15,350 bases of DNA. Origin: Duncaniella sp. Its GTDB lineage: Bacteria; Bacteroidota; Bacteroidia; Bacteroidales; Muribaculaceae. Each line of letters starts with the position of its first letter. Position 1 is the first letter of the stretch. The translations under genes were made by a program, and so were the position numbers. The DNA lies in the NCBI GenBank assembly GCA_022511285.1, contig JAFLRW010000014.1, positions 1 through 15,350 of the forward strand, given 5' to 3'. Positions 6,233 through 13,403 of this stretch are shown piece after piece. The notes beneath the pieces are model-generated. The model made no database searches, was not told where the DNA came from, and saw only the letters and a program-made list of their open reading frames with translations.

Positions 6233-7906
6233 TTAGCGGGCTATCAGTTTTACGGGTTCGGGGTGTTGGTCAGTGGTGAGGAAGTAGACGCCCGGCGATA
6301 GGTTGAGCTCCAGGGCTGGCGGTGCGAGCACCGGAATCAGAGACACGAGGCGTCCGGCCGTATCGAAAATGCGGCAGTCGGTGTGTTCAGCCTCAACGCT
6401 GATGCGAATGAGACCGGGCCAGCTACCGATGGTGAGAGGTTGGCCTACAAATATGCTGCTGAGGCCGGTGTGGTTGACAAACACAACGTTTGAGGGTTCG
6501 GAGCGGAATCCGAGGCGAACGCTCTGCACGGAGTAGCTCTCTTGTGTCGAAGCGTCGAATTCGGTGATGACTGTGGAGTTGTCTTCGGATTCAATCTCTT
6601 CGGTCAGCACATCGCCTCCGGCAAGATAGCGTGTGCGGGTGAGGACGTAATAGTCGATGGTCTCGGGGGCCTCGTCCCACGATGCCGTGTAGGAGTTGGC
6701 CGTGACATCGGCGGCCTCGCGGGCCGTGAGGCGCGATAATTGCGGCACTTCGAGTGCTTCGCCCTTGAAGTAGACGTAGATGCTGCCGGTGAGGCCGCCA
6801 TCGTAGATGAGGATGCGGGCATTGTGGACACCGAGCTGTGTCGGTGTGTAGGTCACTTGGAGGTAGTATCCGCCCGGAGCGTTGACAAACGCGGCGGCTA
6901 TTGTGCGGTCGGGGATTGAAAACATTGAGCGGTCGTCGCCTCCCATCGAGATGGAGAGCGGAGATGAAATGTTTTCGCCTTTAAAGAAGAGTTGAGCCTT
7001 GACGGATTGCCCGACAGCGACTTGTCCAAAGTCGAGAGTGGTGTCGTGGACAGGCGCAGTAAGCAGAGGTTCACCGGATGAAGACCCGCCTTCGGTGACT
7101 TTGAAGGGAGTGCCGACCTCCGTACCCCAGATGTATTCGGCAAGCTCCGGGAAGTCAATAAATGGATTTCGATTGTTCTGATAGGCGTAGACGGCCTCGT
7201 TGCGGAGCAGCTCTTTTTGGCTGACGGGGTCTTGTCGATGCCATTTGAGCAGAAGATTGATGGCCCAGGGGGTGAGGGTGGGGTATTCGTTGCGTTGCAG
7301 CATCCACAGGTAGGAGTTGTTCCATTGCAGATTTTGATAACAGGTGACAACGTAAAAATAAGTGCGTGCAAAATCACCTTTATACTCATCGTCGGGCTCG
7401 AACACAAACTGCGCTCCACCGCCCTGACCTAAGATTGGGTAGCCCACGAGGGTGACATTGTTGTCGAAATTAATCTTCTGAGTGCGATCAACGGTTCCGA
7501 GAGGATAGTTTGATTTGGCTTGATTTGCCGGACCGTCTGACGGGTAAAGGTGGAAAAGGTCGACGTAGGCAGGAGTGTACTCAACATCGTTGCCCACTTT
7601 CCACCAGCTTTTGGGGACAGAGTGCTCGCGGTTTAGTCCGGAGAATGAGGGTGCATATCGCTTTACGTTGGAATACATATCCCACCATTGCATAGATTGG
7701 GGGTATGTGTCGGTGGTCTGGAAATAGCTGGGGAGGTTGGAGTAGCTCGACACTTTTGTGTGAGGATTTATAATCTCGTAAGCAGCCTTTTTTAGCTCGG
7801 CTCCTGTCTTGCCGTCGAGACGGGAATAGTAGCCCTTAGGGATGGCACCGAACGAAGAAGCGGCGGCGCAGAGAAGAGTGAGCAGAGAGATGATGTGTTG
7901 TTTCAT
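6233..7906 (-). CDS. Secreted endonuclease I-family nuclease with Ig-like, FN3 and sorting domains
   Basis: A 557-residue exported protein. Signal peptide 1-20 (hydrophobic LLTLLCAAASSFG). The catalytic domain spans about 25-262 and belongs to the endonuclease I family (relatives of EndA and Vvn), which cut DNA or RNA using a single metal ion. Key motifs are REHSVPKSWW (93-102), with the probable general-base His95, and DLFHLYPSDGPANQAKSN (116-133), with Asn128 as a likely metal ligand. Next comes a beta-rich Ig-like domain (about 288-384, starting LDFGQVAVGQ), then a fibronectin III-like domain (about 388-478, with SYTASWDEAP). The C-terminus (485-557) has RIFDTAGRLV and LSPGVYFL, the pattern of type A C-terminal domains handled by the type IX secretion system. 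This suggests surface or extracellular nuclease activity, perhaps for nutrient DNA. Identity of the catalytic domain is fairly sure; substrate is unknown. Confidence 0.87.
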   Translation of the reverse strand: MKQHIISLLTLLCAAASSFGAIPKGYYSRLDGKTGAELKKAAYEIINPHTKVSSYSNLPSYFQTTDTYPQSMQWWDMYSNVKRYAPSFSGLNREHSVPKSWWKVGNDVEYTPAYVDLFHLYPSDGPANQAKSNYPLGTVDRTQKINFDNNVTLVGYPILGQGGGAQFVFEPDDEYKGDFARTYFYVVTCYQNLQWNNSYLWMLQRNEYPTLTPWAINLLLKWHRQDPVSQKELLRNEAVYAYQNNRNPFIDFPELAEYIWGTEVGTPFKVTEGGSSSGEPLLTAPVHDTTLDFGQVAVGQSVKAQLFFKGENISSPLSISMGGDDRSMFSIPDRTIAAAFVNAPGGYYLQVTYTPTQLGVHNARILIYDGGLTGSIYVYFKGEALEVPQLSRLTAREAADVTANSYTASWDEAPETIDYYVLTRTRYLAGGDVLTEEIESEDNSTVITEFDASTQESYSVQSVRLGFRSEPSNVVFVNHTGLSSIFVGQPLTIGSWPGLIRISVEAEHTDCRIFDTAGRLVSLIPVLAPPALELNLSPGVYFLTTDQHPEPVKLIAR

Positions 7907-7949
7907 AGACAGGTGGGGTATATTAAATGCAGACGATGTGGCCGGCGGA

Positions 7950-9044
7950 TTATTTTTTCAGTTCAACCTTTATGGTGGGCGGTAGGGTAGAATTGCGAGT
8001 ATTCACGGCGTCGATTACCTCGTGGGCCAGATGATTGAATGCCATCCCTGACAGAGACTCCGCAAGGGCAATGGGGTGTCCGGCATCGCCGCTTTCGGCA
8101 ATTCCCGCAACGAGCGGAATCTGCGAAAGCAGTCGCACTCCGAGCCGGTCGGCCAATTTGAGGCCCCCTTCGCGGCCAAAAATATAGTATCGTTCATCCG
8201 GATGTGGAGCCGGGGTGAAGTAGGCCATATTTTCCACAAGACCGAGGATGGGGACATTTATTTTATCCTCCATAAACATAGCTATACCTTTGCGAGCATC
8301 GGCCAAAGCCACTTCTTGAGGTGTGGTCACTACAACAACGCCAGTCATAGCGAGCGTCTGTACGAGAGTGAGATGAATATCGCTTGTGCCGGGGGGCATA
8401 TCAATCAGGAAATAGTCAAGTTCGCCCCAATCGGCATCGGTGATGAGCTGTTTGAGTGCGTTGGATGCCATAGAGCCGCGCCACAGCACAGCTTTATCCT
8501 TATCGACTAAAAATCCGATTGATAGAATCTTGACGCCGAAGCGCTCCACGGGGATAATCATCTGGCGGCCGTCAACTTCGTGGATGAATAGCTGCTCGTC
8601 TTCGATGCCAAACATTTTTGGCATCGATGGTCCGAAGATATCAGCGTCAAGAAGTCCCACTTTGTATCCGTCGCGGGCAAGCGCCACGGCAAGGTTGGCC
8701 GCGACGGTGGATTTGCCCACCCCCCCCTTTCCGGATGACACGCCAATGATGTTTTTCACACCGGGAAGCACCGGAATCGGTTTTGGGGCCGGTTGGCGCG
8801 AAGCGGTGTTGACAGTGACTTCGACCTCGGGCGACACGTGGGTGTGGATGGCTGTCCGGGCTGCCTTGACAAGCGAGCGCATAAAGGGGTCGGTGGGCTT
8901 GTCGAAGATGATGGTGAAGCTCACTTTGTTGCCATCGATACGGATATCGTCGGCCAGCATTTCGGCCTCGACAATATTTTTGCCTGACCCGGGATAGCGC
9001 ACTGTGGCGAGGGCGTCAGTGATTAAAGAGGGATATAGTTGCAT
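7950..9044 (-). CDS. Mrp/ApbC-type P-loop ATPase lacking cysteines
   Basis: A 364-residue member of the Mrp/NBP35 family, cytosolic ATPases generally seen as carriers or assembly factors for iron-sulfur clusters. Residues 1-80 form a DUF59/MIP18-type domain. The ATPase domain has the deviant Walker A motif GKGGVGKS (105-112), LLDADIFGPS (131-140), DMPPGTSD (215-222) and VENMAYF (270-276). In typical members the next residues are CPxC, whose cysteines bridge the cluster between two subunits. Here the sequence is TPAPHPDER, and no cysteine occurs anywhere in the protein. Either the cluster role is absent or ligands come from another protein. The ATG at 9044 directly opens the DUF59 domain. The gene lies 35 bases after trmB and 43 before the nuclease gene, probably within the same transcript. 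Family secure, function uncertain. Confidence 0.92.
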   Translation of the reverse strand: MQLYPSLITDALATVRYPGSGKNIVEAEMLADDIRIDGNKVSFTIIFDKPTDPFMRSLVKAARTAIHTHVSPEVEVTVNTASRQPAPKPIPVLPGVKNIIGVSSGKGGVGKSTVAANLAVALARDGYKVGLLDADIFGPSMPKMFGIEDEQLFIHEVDGRQMIIPVERFGVKILSIGFLVDKDKAVLWRGSMASNALKQLITDADWGELDYFLIDMPPGTSDIHLTLVQTLAMTGVVVVTTPQEVALADARKGIAMFMEDKINVPILGLVENMAYFTPAPHPDERYYIFGREGGLKLADRLGVRLLSQIPLVAGIAESGDAGHPIALAESLSGMAFNHLAHEVIDAVNTRNSTLPPTIKVELKK

Positions 9045-9079
9045 AACAGTTGATTCGCAAAAGAATTAATAATTCAGGC

Positions 9080-9829
9080 TCAGAAGCCTTGTAGCACTCC
9101 GCGGCCAAAGGAACGATATGTGTCGGGCTCAATCTCCACATCGGGCTCTGTCAGCTTAGCGTCTTCGGGGAGTTTCCAGGCAATGTATTTGCTTGGGATT
9201 CCGCGCGAGAGCCACTGCTGTTCATAATAAGTGGTGATAGGGGGGACCTCATCGGCCAGGTGAGAGTGGTAAAGGTCAGCAGTAGCGGCAAGAAGTGGGA
9301 GCGAGTTGTGGGCTATCATAGCTGACGTATAGGCGTAGAGAAACGGAGAGTCAGTTTTCAGCCTTATGACGCCTCCCGGGGCAAGCACACGACGATAGAT
9401 TTCAAGGAAGTGGGTGCCTGTCAGGCGTTTGTTTACCTTTTTCATCTGAGGGTCGGGGAATGTAATCCAGATTTCCGAGACTTCTGCTGGTTCGAAGAAT
9501 TCGGGAAGGAGATGGATTGAAGTGCGGAGGAAAGCGACGTTGCCGAGCCCCTCGTCGTTGACAAGTCGGGCGCCGGTCCACATACGCGCGCCTTTGATGT
9601 CGATGCCAATGAAATTGCGGTCGGGGTATAGGCGACCCATTCCGACGGCATATTCGCCTTTGCCACACCCGAGCTCGAGGGTGATAGGGTTGGAGTTGCC
9701 AAACGCTTCGCGAGCCCATTTGCCTCGCAATGGACATCCGCCACCACCTATGACAGTGGCGTAAGGGTATTGGTAGACACAAGGGAGTGTCTCCATTTCA
9801 GCAAATTTTTTGAGTTTGTTCTTGCCCAC
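9080..9829 (-). CDS. trmB: tRNA (guanine-46-N7)-methyltransferase
   Basis: A 249-residue cytosolic SAM-dependent enzyme that methylates N7 of guanine 46 in the variable loop of tRNA. The SAM-binding motif is LELGCGKGEY (51-60), followed by the acidic ribose contact in GIDIKG (75-80). The family signature appears as WITFPDPQMKKVNKRL (121-136), where many relatives have FPDPWPKKRHxKRR. The region with RLKTDSPFLY (156-165) and the closing TYYEQQW (200-206), with its conserved Thr and Glu, complete the fold. The N-terminal 45 residues are typical of the longer forms of the family in Bacteroidota. It starts 13 bases after the stop of the leucine-rich repeat gene, which supports co-transcription. 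Confidence 0.95.
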   Translation of the reverse strand: MGKNKLKKFAEMETLPCVYQYPYATVIGGGGCPLRGKWAREAFGNSNPITLELGCGKGEYAVGMGRLYPDRNFIGIDIKGARMWTGARLVNDEGLGNVAFLRTSIHLLPEFFEPAEVSEIWITFPDPQMKKVNKRLTGTHFLEIYRRVLAPGGVIRLKTDSPFLYAYTSAMIAHNSLPLLAATADLYHSHLADEVPPITTYYEQQWLSRGIPSKYIAWKLPEDAKLTEPDVEIEPDTYRSFGRGVLQGF

Positions 9830-9842
9830 TCTGTTGTCTCTC

Positions 9843-11276
9843 TTACTGCCTTAATAGTTTAATTGAGCCGGATTGTCCGTTGTCAAGCGTTACGGTGAGG
9901 ATGAAGAAAGTCTCGGCACTTGCAGCAGTGTCAAGTGTCAAAGATTCAGCACCGGCACCTTTATAAGAAGCGACGACGCGTCCTGCCAAATCATATAGCG
10001 AGGCGGCTGTTATATGTGTGGTCGCAGCAATCCGGAGTAGGAGGCCTTCAAATCTGACATTGAGTTGGATGTCGTCGACAGGGGATAGCACTGTTGTGAT
10101 GTCAGAACTGTCAAATGCGAACTCTTGCCATTGAGGTGCGGCCATAAAGAGCTCGGTCACCTCAGAATCGGTGTCGAGAAACACTTTTGACTTGTCGATT
10201 CCACGCCATACGTCGTCTCCGAGATCAGGGACGGCGTTGAGGCTTGTGGCGTCGATGTATTGTAAGGCATTCCAGTTGTCGAAGGCCTCGGAATCAATGT
10301 ATTTCAGAGTTTTAGGGAGAGTGATATGCTTTGCTGATAACATTCCGGCAAGCGCGAGGCGGCCTATGGAGTCAATCTGCCCGGGGAGCAACTCGGCGGC
10401 GTCGATTAGTGACTTAGAGCCTTTGAAAGTCAAATCGGGAAGGCTTTTGAGCGATGCCGGCAGAGCCACAGCTGAGAGGGAGGGGGTGTCAAAGAAGACT
10501 CCTGTGGCGAGGGATGCTTGAGCCGGAAGGATTACTTCGCGGAGCTTTAAGCAGTGGGCAAAAGCTTGGGTGCCAATGTGGCGCAGGGAAGATAGATTGT
10601 TGAGACTGAGGGCGGTAAGACCGCTGCGGGCAAAGGCTCGGTCGCCAATGGATGTCACGGTGGCCGGGATGGAAATCCCGGAGAGTGCAGTGCATCCGGC
10701 GAAGGCATCAGCGCCTATGGAGTCGAGCCCGGAGGCTAATGTCACAGAACTGAGCGCAGTGCAGTCGGCAAAGGTGGATGCCGGCAAAGTCTTGGCGCCA
10801 ATAGTGGCCGACGTGAGCGCCGTGCATCCGGCAAAGGTGTGAGAGCCTATTCGGGCAACTGTCTGCGGAATGGAGATGCTCTTGAGCGCAGTGCAGGCTG
10901 CAAAGGCGCCTTGCCCGATAGCGGTCACAGTCGGGGGAATTGTAATCTCCGTGATGTCGGCGCCCATCAGTGCACCATCCTCAATGGCGGTAATGCTTTG
11001 CGGGAGAATTACTTTGCTCGCTTTAAGTCCACTCAACACGTAGGCCGGGAGGACATTGGCCGGGTGATAGCTGCGATTGGCGGCAAGGCGCGGACCGTTG
11101 TAGGCCACGATGACAGCGCCGGACAGGTCGAGAGTGGAAATTTCCTGGCTTGAGGATGCAATCTCGTTGAGGCGTGCGGCGTCAATTTCACCCGTTAGAG
11201 TGAGAGTCTGAGCCGAAGCTGAGAGCGCACAGACCAAGGCGATTAAGGATATAGCAGGGCGGAAGAAGAGAGTCAT
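9843..11276 (-). CDS. Exported BspA-type leucine-rich repeat protein with sorting domain
   Basis: A 477-residue exported protein. Signal peptide 1-23, with hydrophobic SLIALVCALSASAQ. Residues about 86-360 are leucine-rich repeats of the LRR_5/BspA type, with units of about 23 residues built on a pattern such as IGxxAFAGCTALxxIxIPxTV; the CTAL tetrad recurs at 128, 151, 172 and 195. Such proteins usually mediate binding to host surfaces, matrix or other bacteria. The C-terminal 75 residues have SLYDLAGRVV (426-435) and a closing basic strand, the pattern of type A domains recognised by type IX secretion. No enzymatic motif is seen. It sits between yidC (30 bases) and trmB (13 bases) in an otherwise housekeeping run, so it may be expressed constitutively with growth genes. 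Ligand unknown. Confidence 0.9.
   Translation of the reverse strand: MTLFFRPAISLIALVCALSASAQTLTLTGEIDAARLNEIASSSQEISTLDLSGAVIVAYNGPRLAANRSYHPANVLPAYVLSGLKASKVILPQSITAIEDGALMGADITEITIPPTVTAIGQGAFAACTALKSISIPQTVARIGSHTFAGCTALTSATIGAKTLPASTFADCTALSSVTLASGLDSIGADAFAGCTALSGISIPATVTSIGDRAFARSGLTALSLNNLSSLRHIGTQAFAHCLKLREVILPAQASLATGVFFDTPSLSAVALPASLKSLPDLTFKGSKSLIDAAELLPGQIDSIGRLALAGMLSAKHITLPKTLKYIDSEAFDNWNALQYIDATSLNAVPDLGDDVWRGIDKSKVFLDTDSEVTELFMAAPQWQEFAFDSSDITTVLSPVDDIQLNVRFEGLLLRIAATTHITAASLYDLAGRVVASYKGAGAESLTLDTAASAETFFILTVTLDNGQSGSIKLLRQ
10690..10906 (-). repeat. Four-copy nucleotide repeat inside the leucine-rich repeat gene
   Basis: A 16-base unit close to GTGCATCCGGCAAAGG (plus-strand reading) begins at 10690, 10759, 10822 and 10891, spaced 69, 63 and 69 bases. 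It encodes the FAxCTAL segment of successive repeats. The first and third copies differ at a single base, which suggests recent duplication or gene conversion of a two-unit block of 132 bases. Confidence 0.8.
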
Positions 11277-11306
11277 GTATAGATTGTTTTCAACAATTAG
11301 TGAGAA

Positions 11307-13403
11307 TTATTTACGGTTGCCACCACCGGCACGGCGCCGCTGTTCGCGGAGCTGTGCTTCTTGCATCTTCTGCGCCTCCTCGAGTTTAGTTGCAAACCAT
11401 CCTTTCTTTTTAGGCTTTTTTGCTTCTTCGGCCATCTTGGCGCGCATCTTTTCCTCGGATACGACTTTTCGGAAGATAAAGGTCATCAGAATTGTGATGA
11501 GCAGCGAGAGGAAATAATAATAGCTTAAGCCGGCGGCATAATTATTGAAAATGAAGAGGAACATTACCGGCATCAGATACATCATCCATTTCATGCTTGG
11601 CATACCGGCTGAGGGTTGTGACTGCTGGTTGATGTAGGTGTAGATGATGTTTGTTGCCGTCATCAAGAGGCAGAAGAGAGAGATGTGGTTGCCAAACGAT
11701 GAGGAGATGAACGGGATGTTAGTGGTCCAGGATAGGATGGCATCAGGAGCGGCAAGATCTTTTGCCCAAAGGAACGACTTTCCGCGCAGTTCAATGGCTG
11801 AAGGGAAGAACCAGAACATAGCAATCAGCACCGGCATCTGCAGTAACATAGGCAGACATCCCGACATCGGATTGGCTCCGGCACGGGAGTAGAGGGCCAT
11901 AGTCTCTTGCTGGCGTTTCATAGCTTGTTCCTGGGCGGGATACTTGTCGTTGATAGCCTTTATTTCAGGCGCCAGAAGGCGCATTTTGGCCTGAGAGATA
12001 AGGCTCTTGTAGGTGAAGGGATAGAGGAGCACTTTAATGAAGATGGTCAGCAGTAGGATGATGATGCCATAGTTGGAGATAAATGAGCCCAAGAAAGTGA
12101 AGACAGGGATGATAATCAGCGTGTTAATCCAACGGAAGAACGACCATCCGAGAGGAATGAGCTGAGTGAGGTGCATATTCTCATCGGGGAATACAGTTTT
12201 CTCCACGCTCTTCATCAGAGGGTATGAGTTGGGCCCGAAAAACATTATGAACGAAGCCGGGTTGGCGAGCGAAGCAGAATAGTCGACGGTCAAGGCAATG
12301 TCCAAGTCCTTGATATAGTCAGGGTTGTTGTCAAGTTCGGTGCTGCTGAGATTGGCTGCGGAAAAGTTGCCGCGGGCCATCAGCACGGCGGAGAAGAACT
12401 GGTTTTTACAGCTGACCCATTTGAGACGTTCGTTAATTTCCTCGTGGCGTTTGCCATTTTCCGAGAGGTTGTCCACCTCTCCATTTGGATACATATAGTA
12501 GAGCGCAGAGTTTCGCTCTTCAAACACCCTACCGGCTTCGAGACGACGCATTTTTTGGTGCCAAGTCAGGTCCATAGAGGAGACCGAGTTAGGGATAATT
12601 GCTTGCATGCCGCTCTGCTCAATGTCAATGTTGACCAAATATGAGTCAGCCGGGAGAGTGTAGCGCAGAGCCCACGAAGCCCCGTTGCCAAGGTCGAGCA
12701 CCATGCGCACGGTGGAGTCATTTTCAACCACCGGGGTGAAATAGAATTCGCTGGTCTCGAAGCGCTGGTTGGCCGATGTTAGAGTGAAGCTATAGATGTC
12801 GGTCTCGGGAGAGAGAAGCGTTACAGCTGTGGAGTCATAGCTGAGATATTCGTTGAGCGTGGCGCGAGAGATTAGTCCGCCCTTGTTGGAGAGCTCGAGG
12901 GTGAGGTGTTTGTTGGCGAGGGTCACAGTTGTTGAGTCGCCTGACAGGTGTCGAGCAAACCCGCGATATCGCACGGCAGTTGACATAGCATCGCGCAGAG
13001 TAGACAGCGCGGCGGCAGCAACCGGGCGGCTCAGTGTGGCAAACTTGTTTTGAAGGAGAGAATCCACGGGCACAATCAGGCCTTGGGCCTCAATGGAGCC
13101 GTTGATGCTCCCTTCGGGGGAGACGGTGAGGTTGACACCATCAACACGCAGTGATGCGCGGCCGGTGGAGTCGGATGTGCCAAGCTCGCGCACAGTGGCA
13201 GTAATTGTTGATATCTCGGCGGGAGTCACCGAGTCAATGGTGAGGTTGTTTTGTTGAGCCGATTTCTCACGGGCTTCAGCCTCAATGCGTTCAGCCTCTT
13301 GGCGTTGACGTTCAATTTCCTCTTCTGAGGGTTGATTGAGCCAGGTGAATCCGAAAAACACAAGGCCCATCAGCAATAGACCTGTGAGAGTATTCTTGTC
13401 CAT
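11307..13403 (-). CDS. yidC: Membrane protein insertase YidC
   Basis: A 698-residue inner-membrane insertase that works alone or with SecYEG to insert and fold membrane proteins. The N-terminal anchor helix (7-22) is followed by a charged, partly coiled segment (26-48) and a large periplasmic beta domain (about 75-415). The conserved Oxa1-type core then follows with hydrophobic helices near 424-443, 444-462, 513-534, 571-591, 606-621 and 624-645. Core motifs include YPFTYKSL (461-468), SQAKMRLLAPEI (470-481) and NPMSGCLPMLLQMP (511-524). The positive residue of the hydrophilic groove is K457, where E. coli has R366. The tail (650-698) is strongly basic, as expected for ribosome contact. The ATG overlaps the pyrG stop codon by one base (TAATG), which implies translational coupling. 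Confidence 0.96.
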   Translation of the reverse strand: MDKNTLTGLLLMGLVFFGFTWLNQPSEEEIERQRQEAERIEAEAREKSAQQNNLTIDSVTPAEISTITATVRELGTSDSTGRASLRVDGVNLTVSPEGSINGSIEAQGLIVPVDSLLQNKFATLSRPVAAAALSTLRDAMSTAVRYRGFARHLSGDSTTVTLANKHLTLELSNKGGLISRATLNEYLSYDSTAVTLLSPETDIYSFTLTSANQRFETSEFYFTPVVENDSTVRMVLDLGNGASWALRYTLPADSYLVNIDIEQSGMQAIIPNSVSSMDLTWHQKMRRLEAGRVFEERNSALYYMYPNGEVDNLSENGKRHEEINERLKWVSCKNQFFSAVLMARGNFSAANLSSTELDNNPDYIKDLDIALTVDYSASLANPASFIMFFGPNSYPLMKSVEKTVFPDENMHLTQLIPLGWSFFRWINTLIIIPVFTFLGSFISNYGIIILLLTIFIKVLLYPFTYKSLISQAKMRLLAPEIKAINDKYPAQEQAMKRQQETMALYSRAGANPMSGCLPMLLQMPVLIAMFWFFPSAIELRGKSFLWAKDLAAPDAILSWTTNIPFISSSFGNHISLFCLLMTATNIIYTYINQQSQPSAGMPSMKWMMYLMPVMFLFIFNNYAAGLSYYYFLSLLITILMTFIFRKVVSEEKMRAKMAEEAKKPKKKGWFATKLEEAQKMQEAQLREQRRRAGGGNRK

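Noticed and set aside
8440..8997. Plus-strand open frame of 185 codons opposite the Mrp gene
   Set aside because: Antisense to a complete P-loop ATPase; Ser/Thr/Pro-rich translation typical of shadow frames.
9058..9075. Palindrome GAATTAATAATTC with a TTCTTTTG sequence between trmB and mrp, as terminator plus promoter
   Set aside because: The stem is all A/T but for its ends, and the -7 match lacks the consensus A; the 35-base gap fits simple co-transcription better.
11283..11297. 6-bp hairpin (ATTGTT/AACAAT) between yidC and the LRR gene
   Set aside because: Too weak and without a T-run on the minus strand to be called a terminator; could be chance in A/T-rich spacer.
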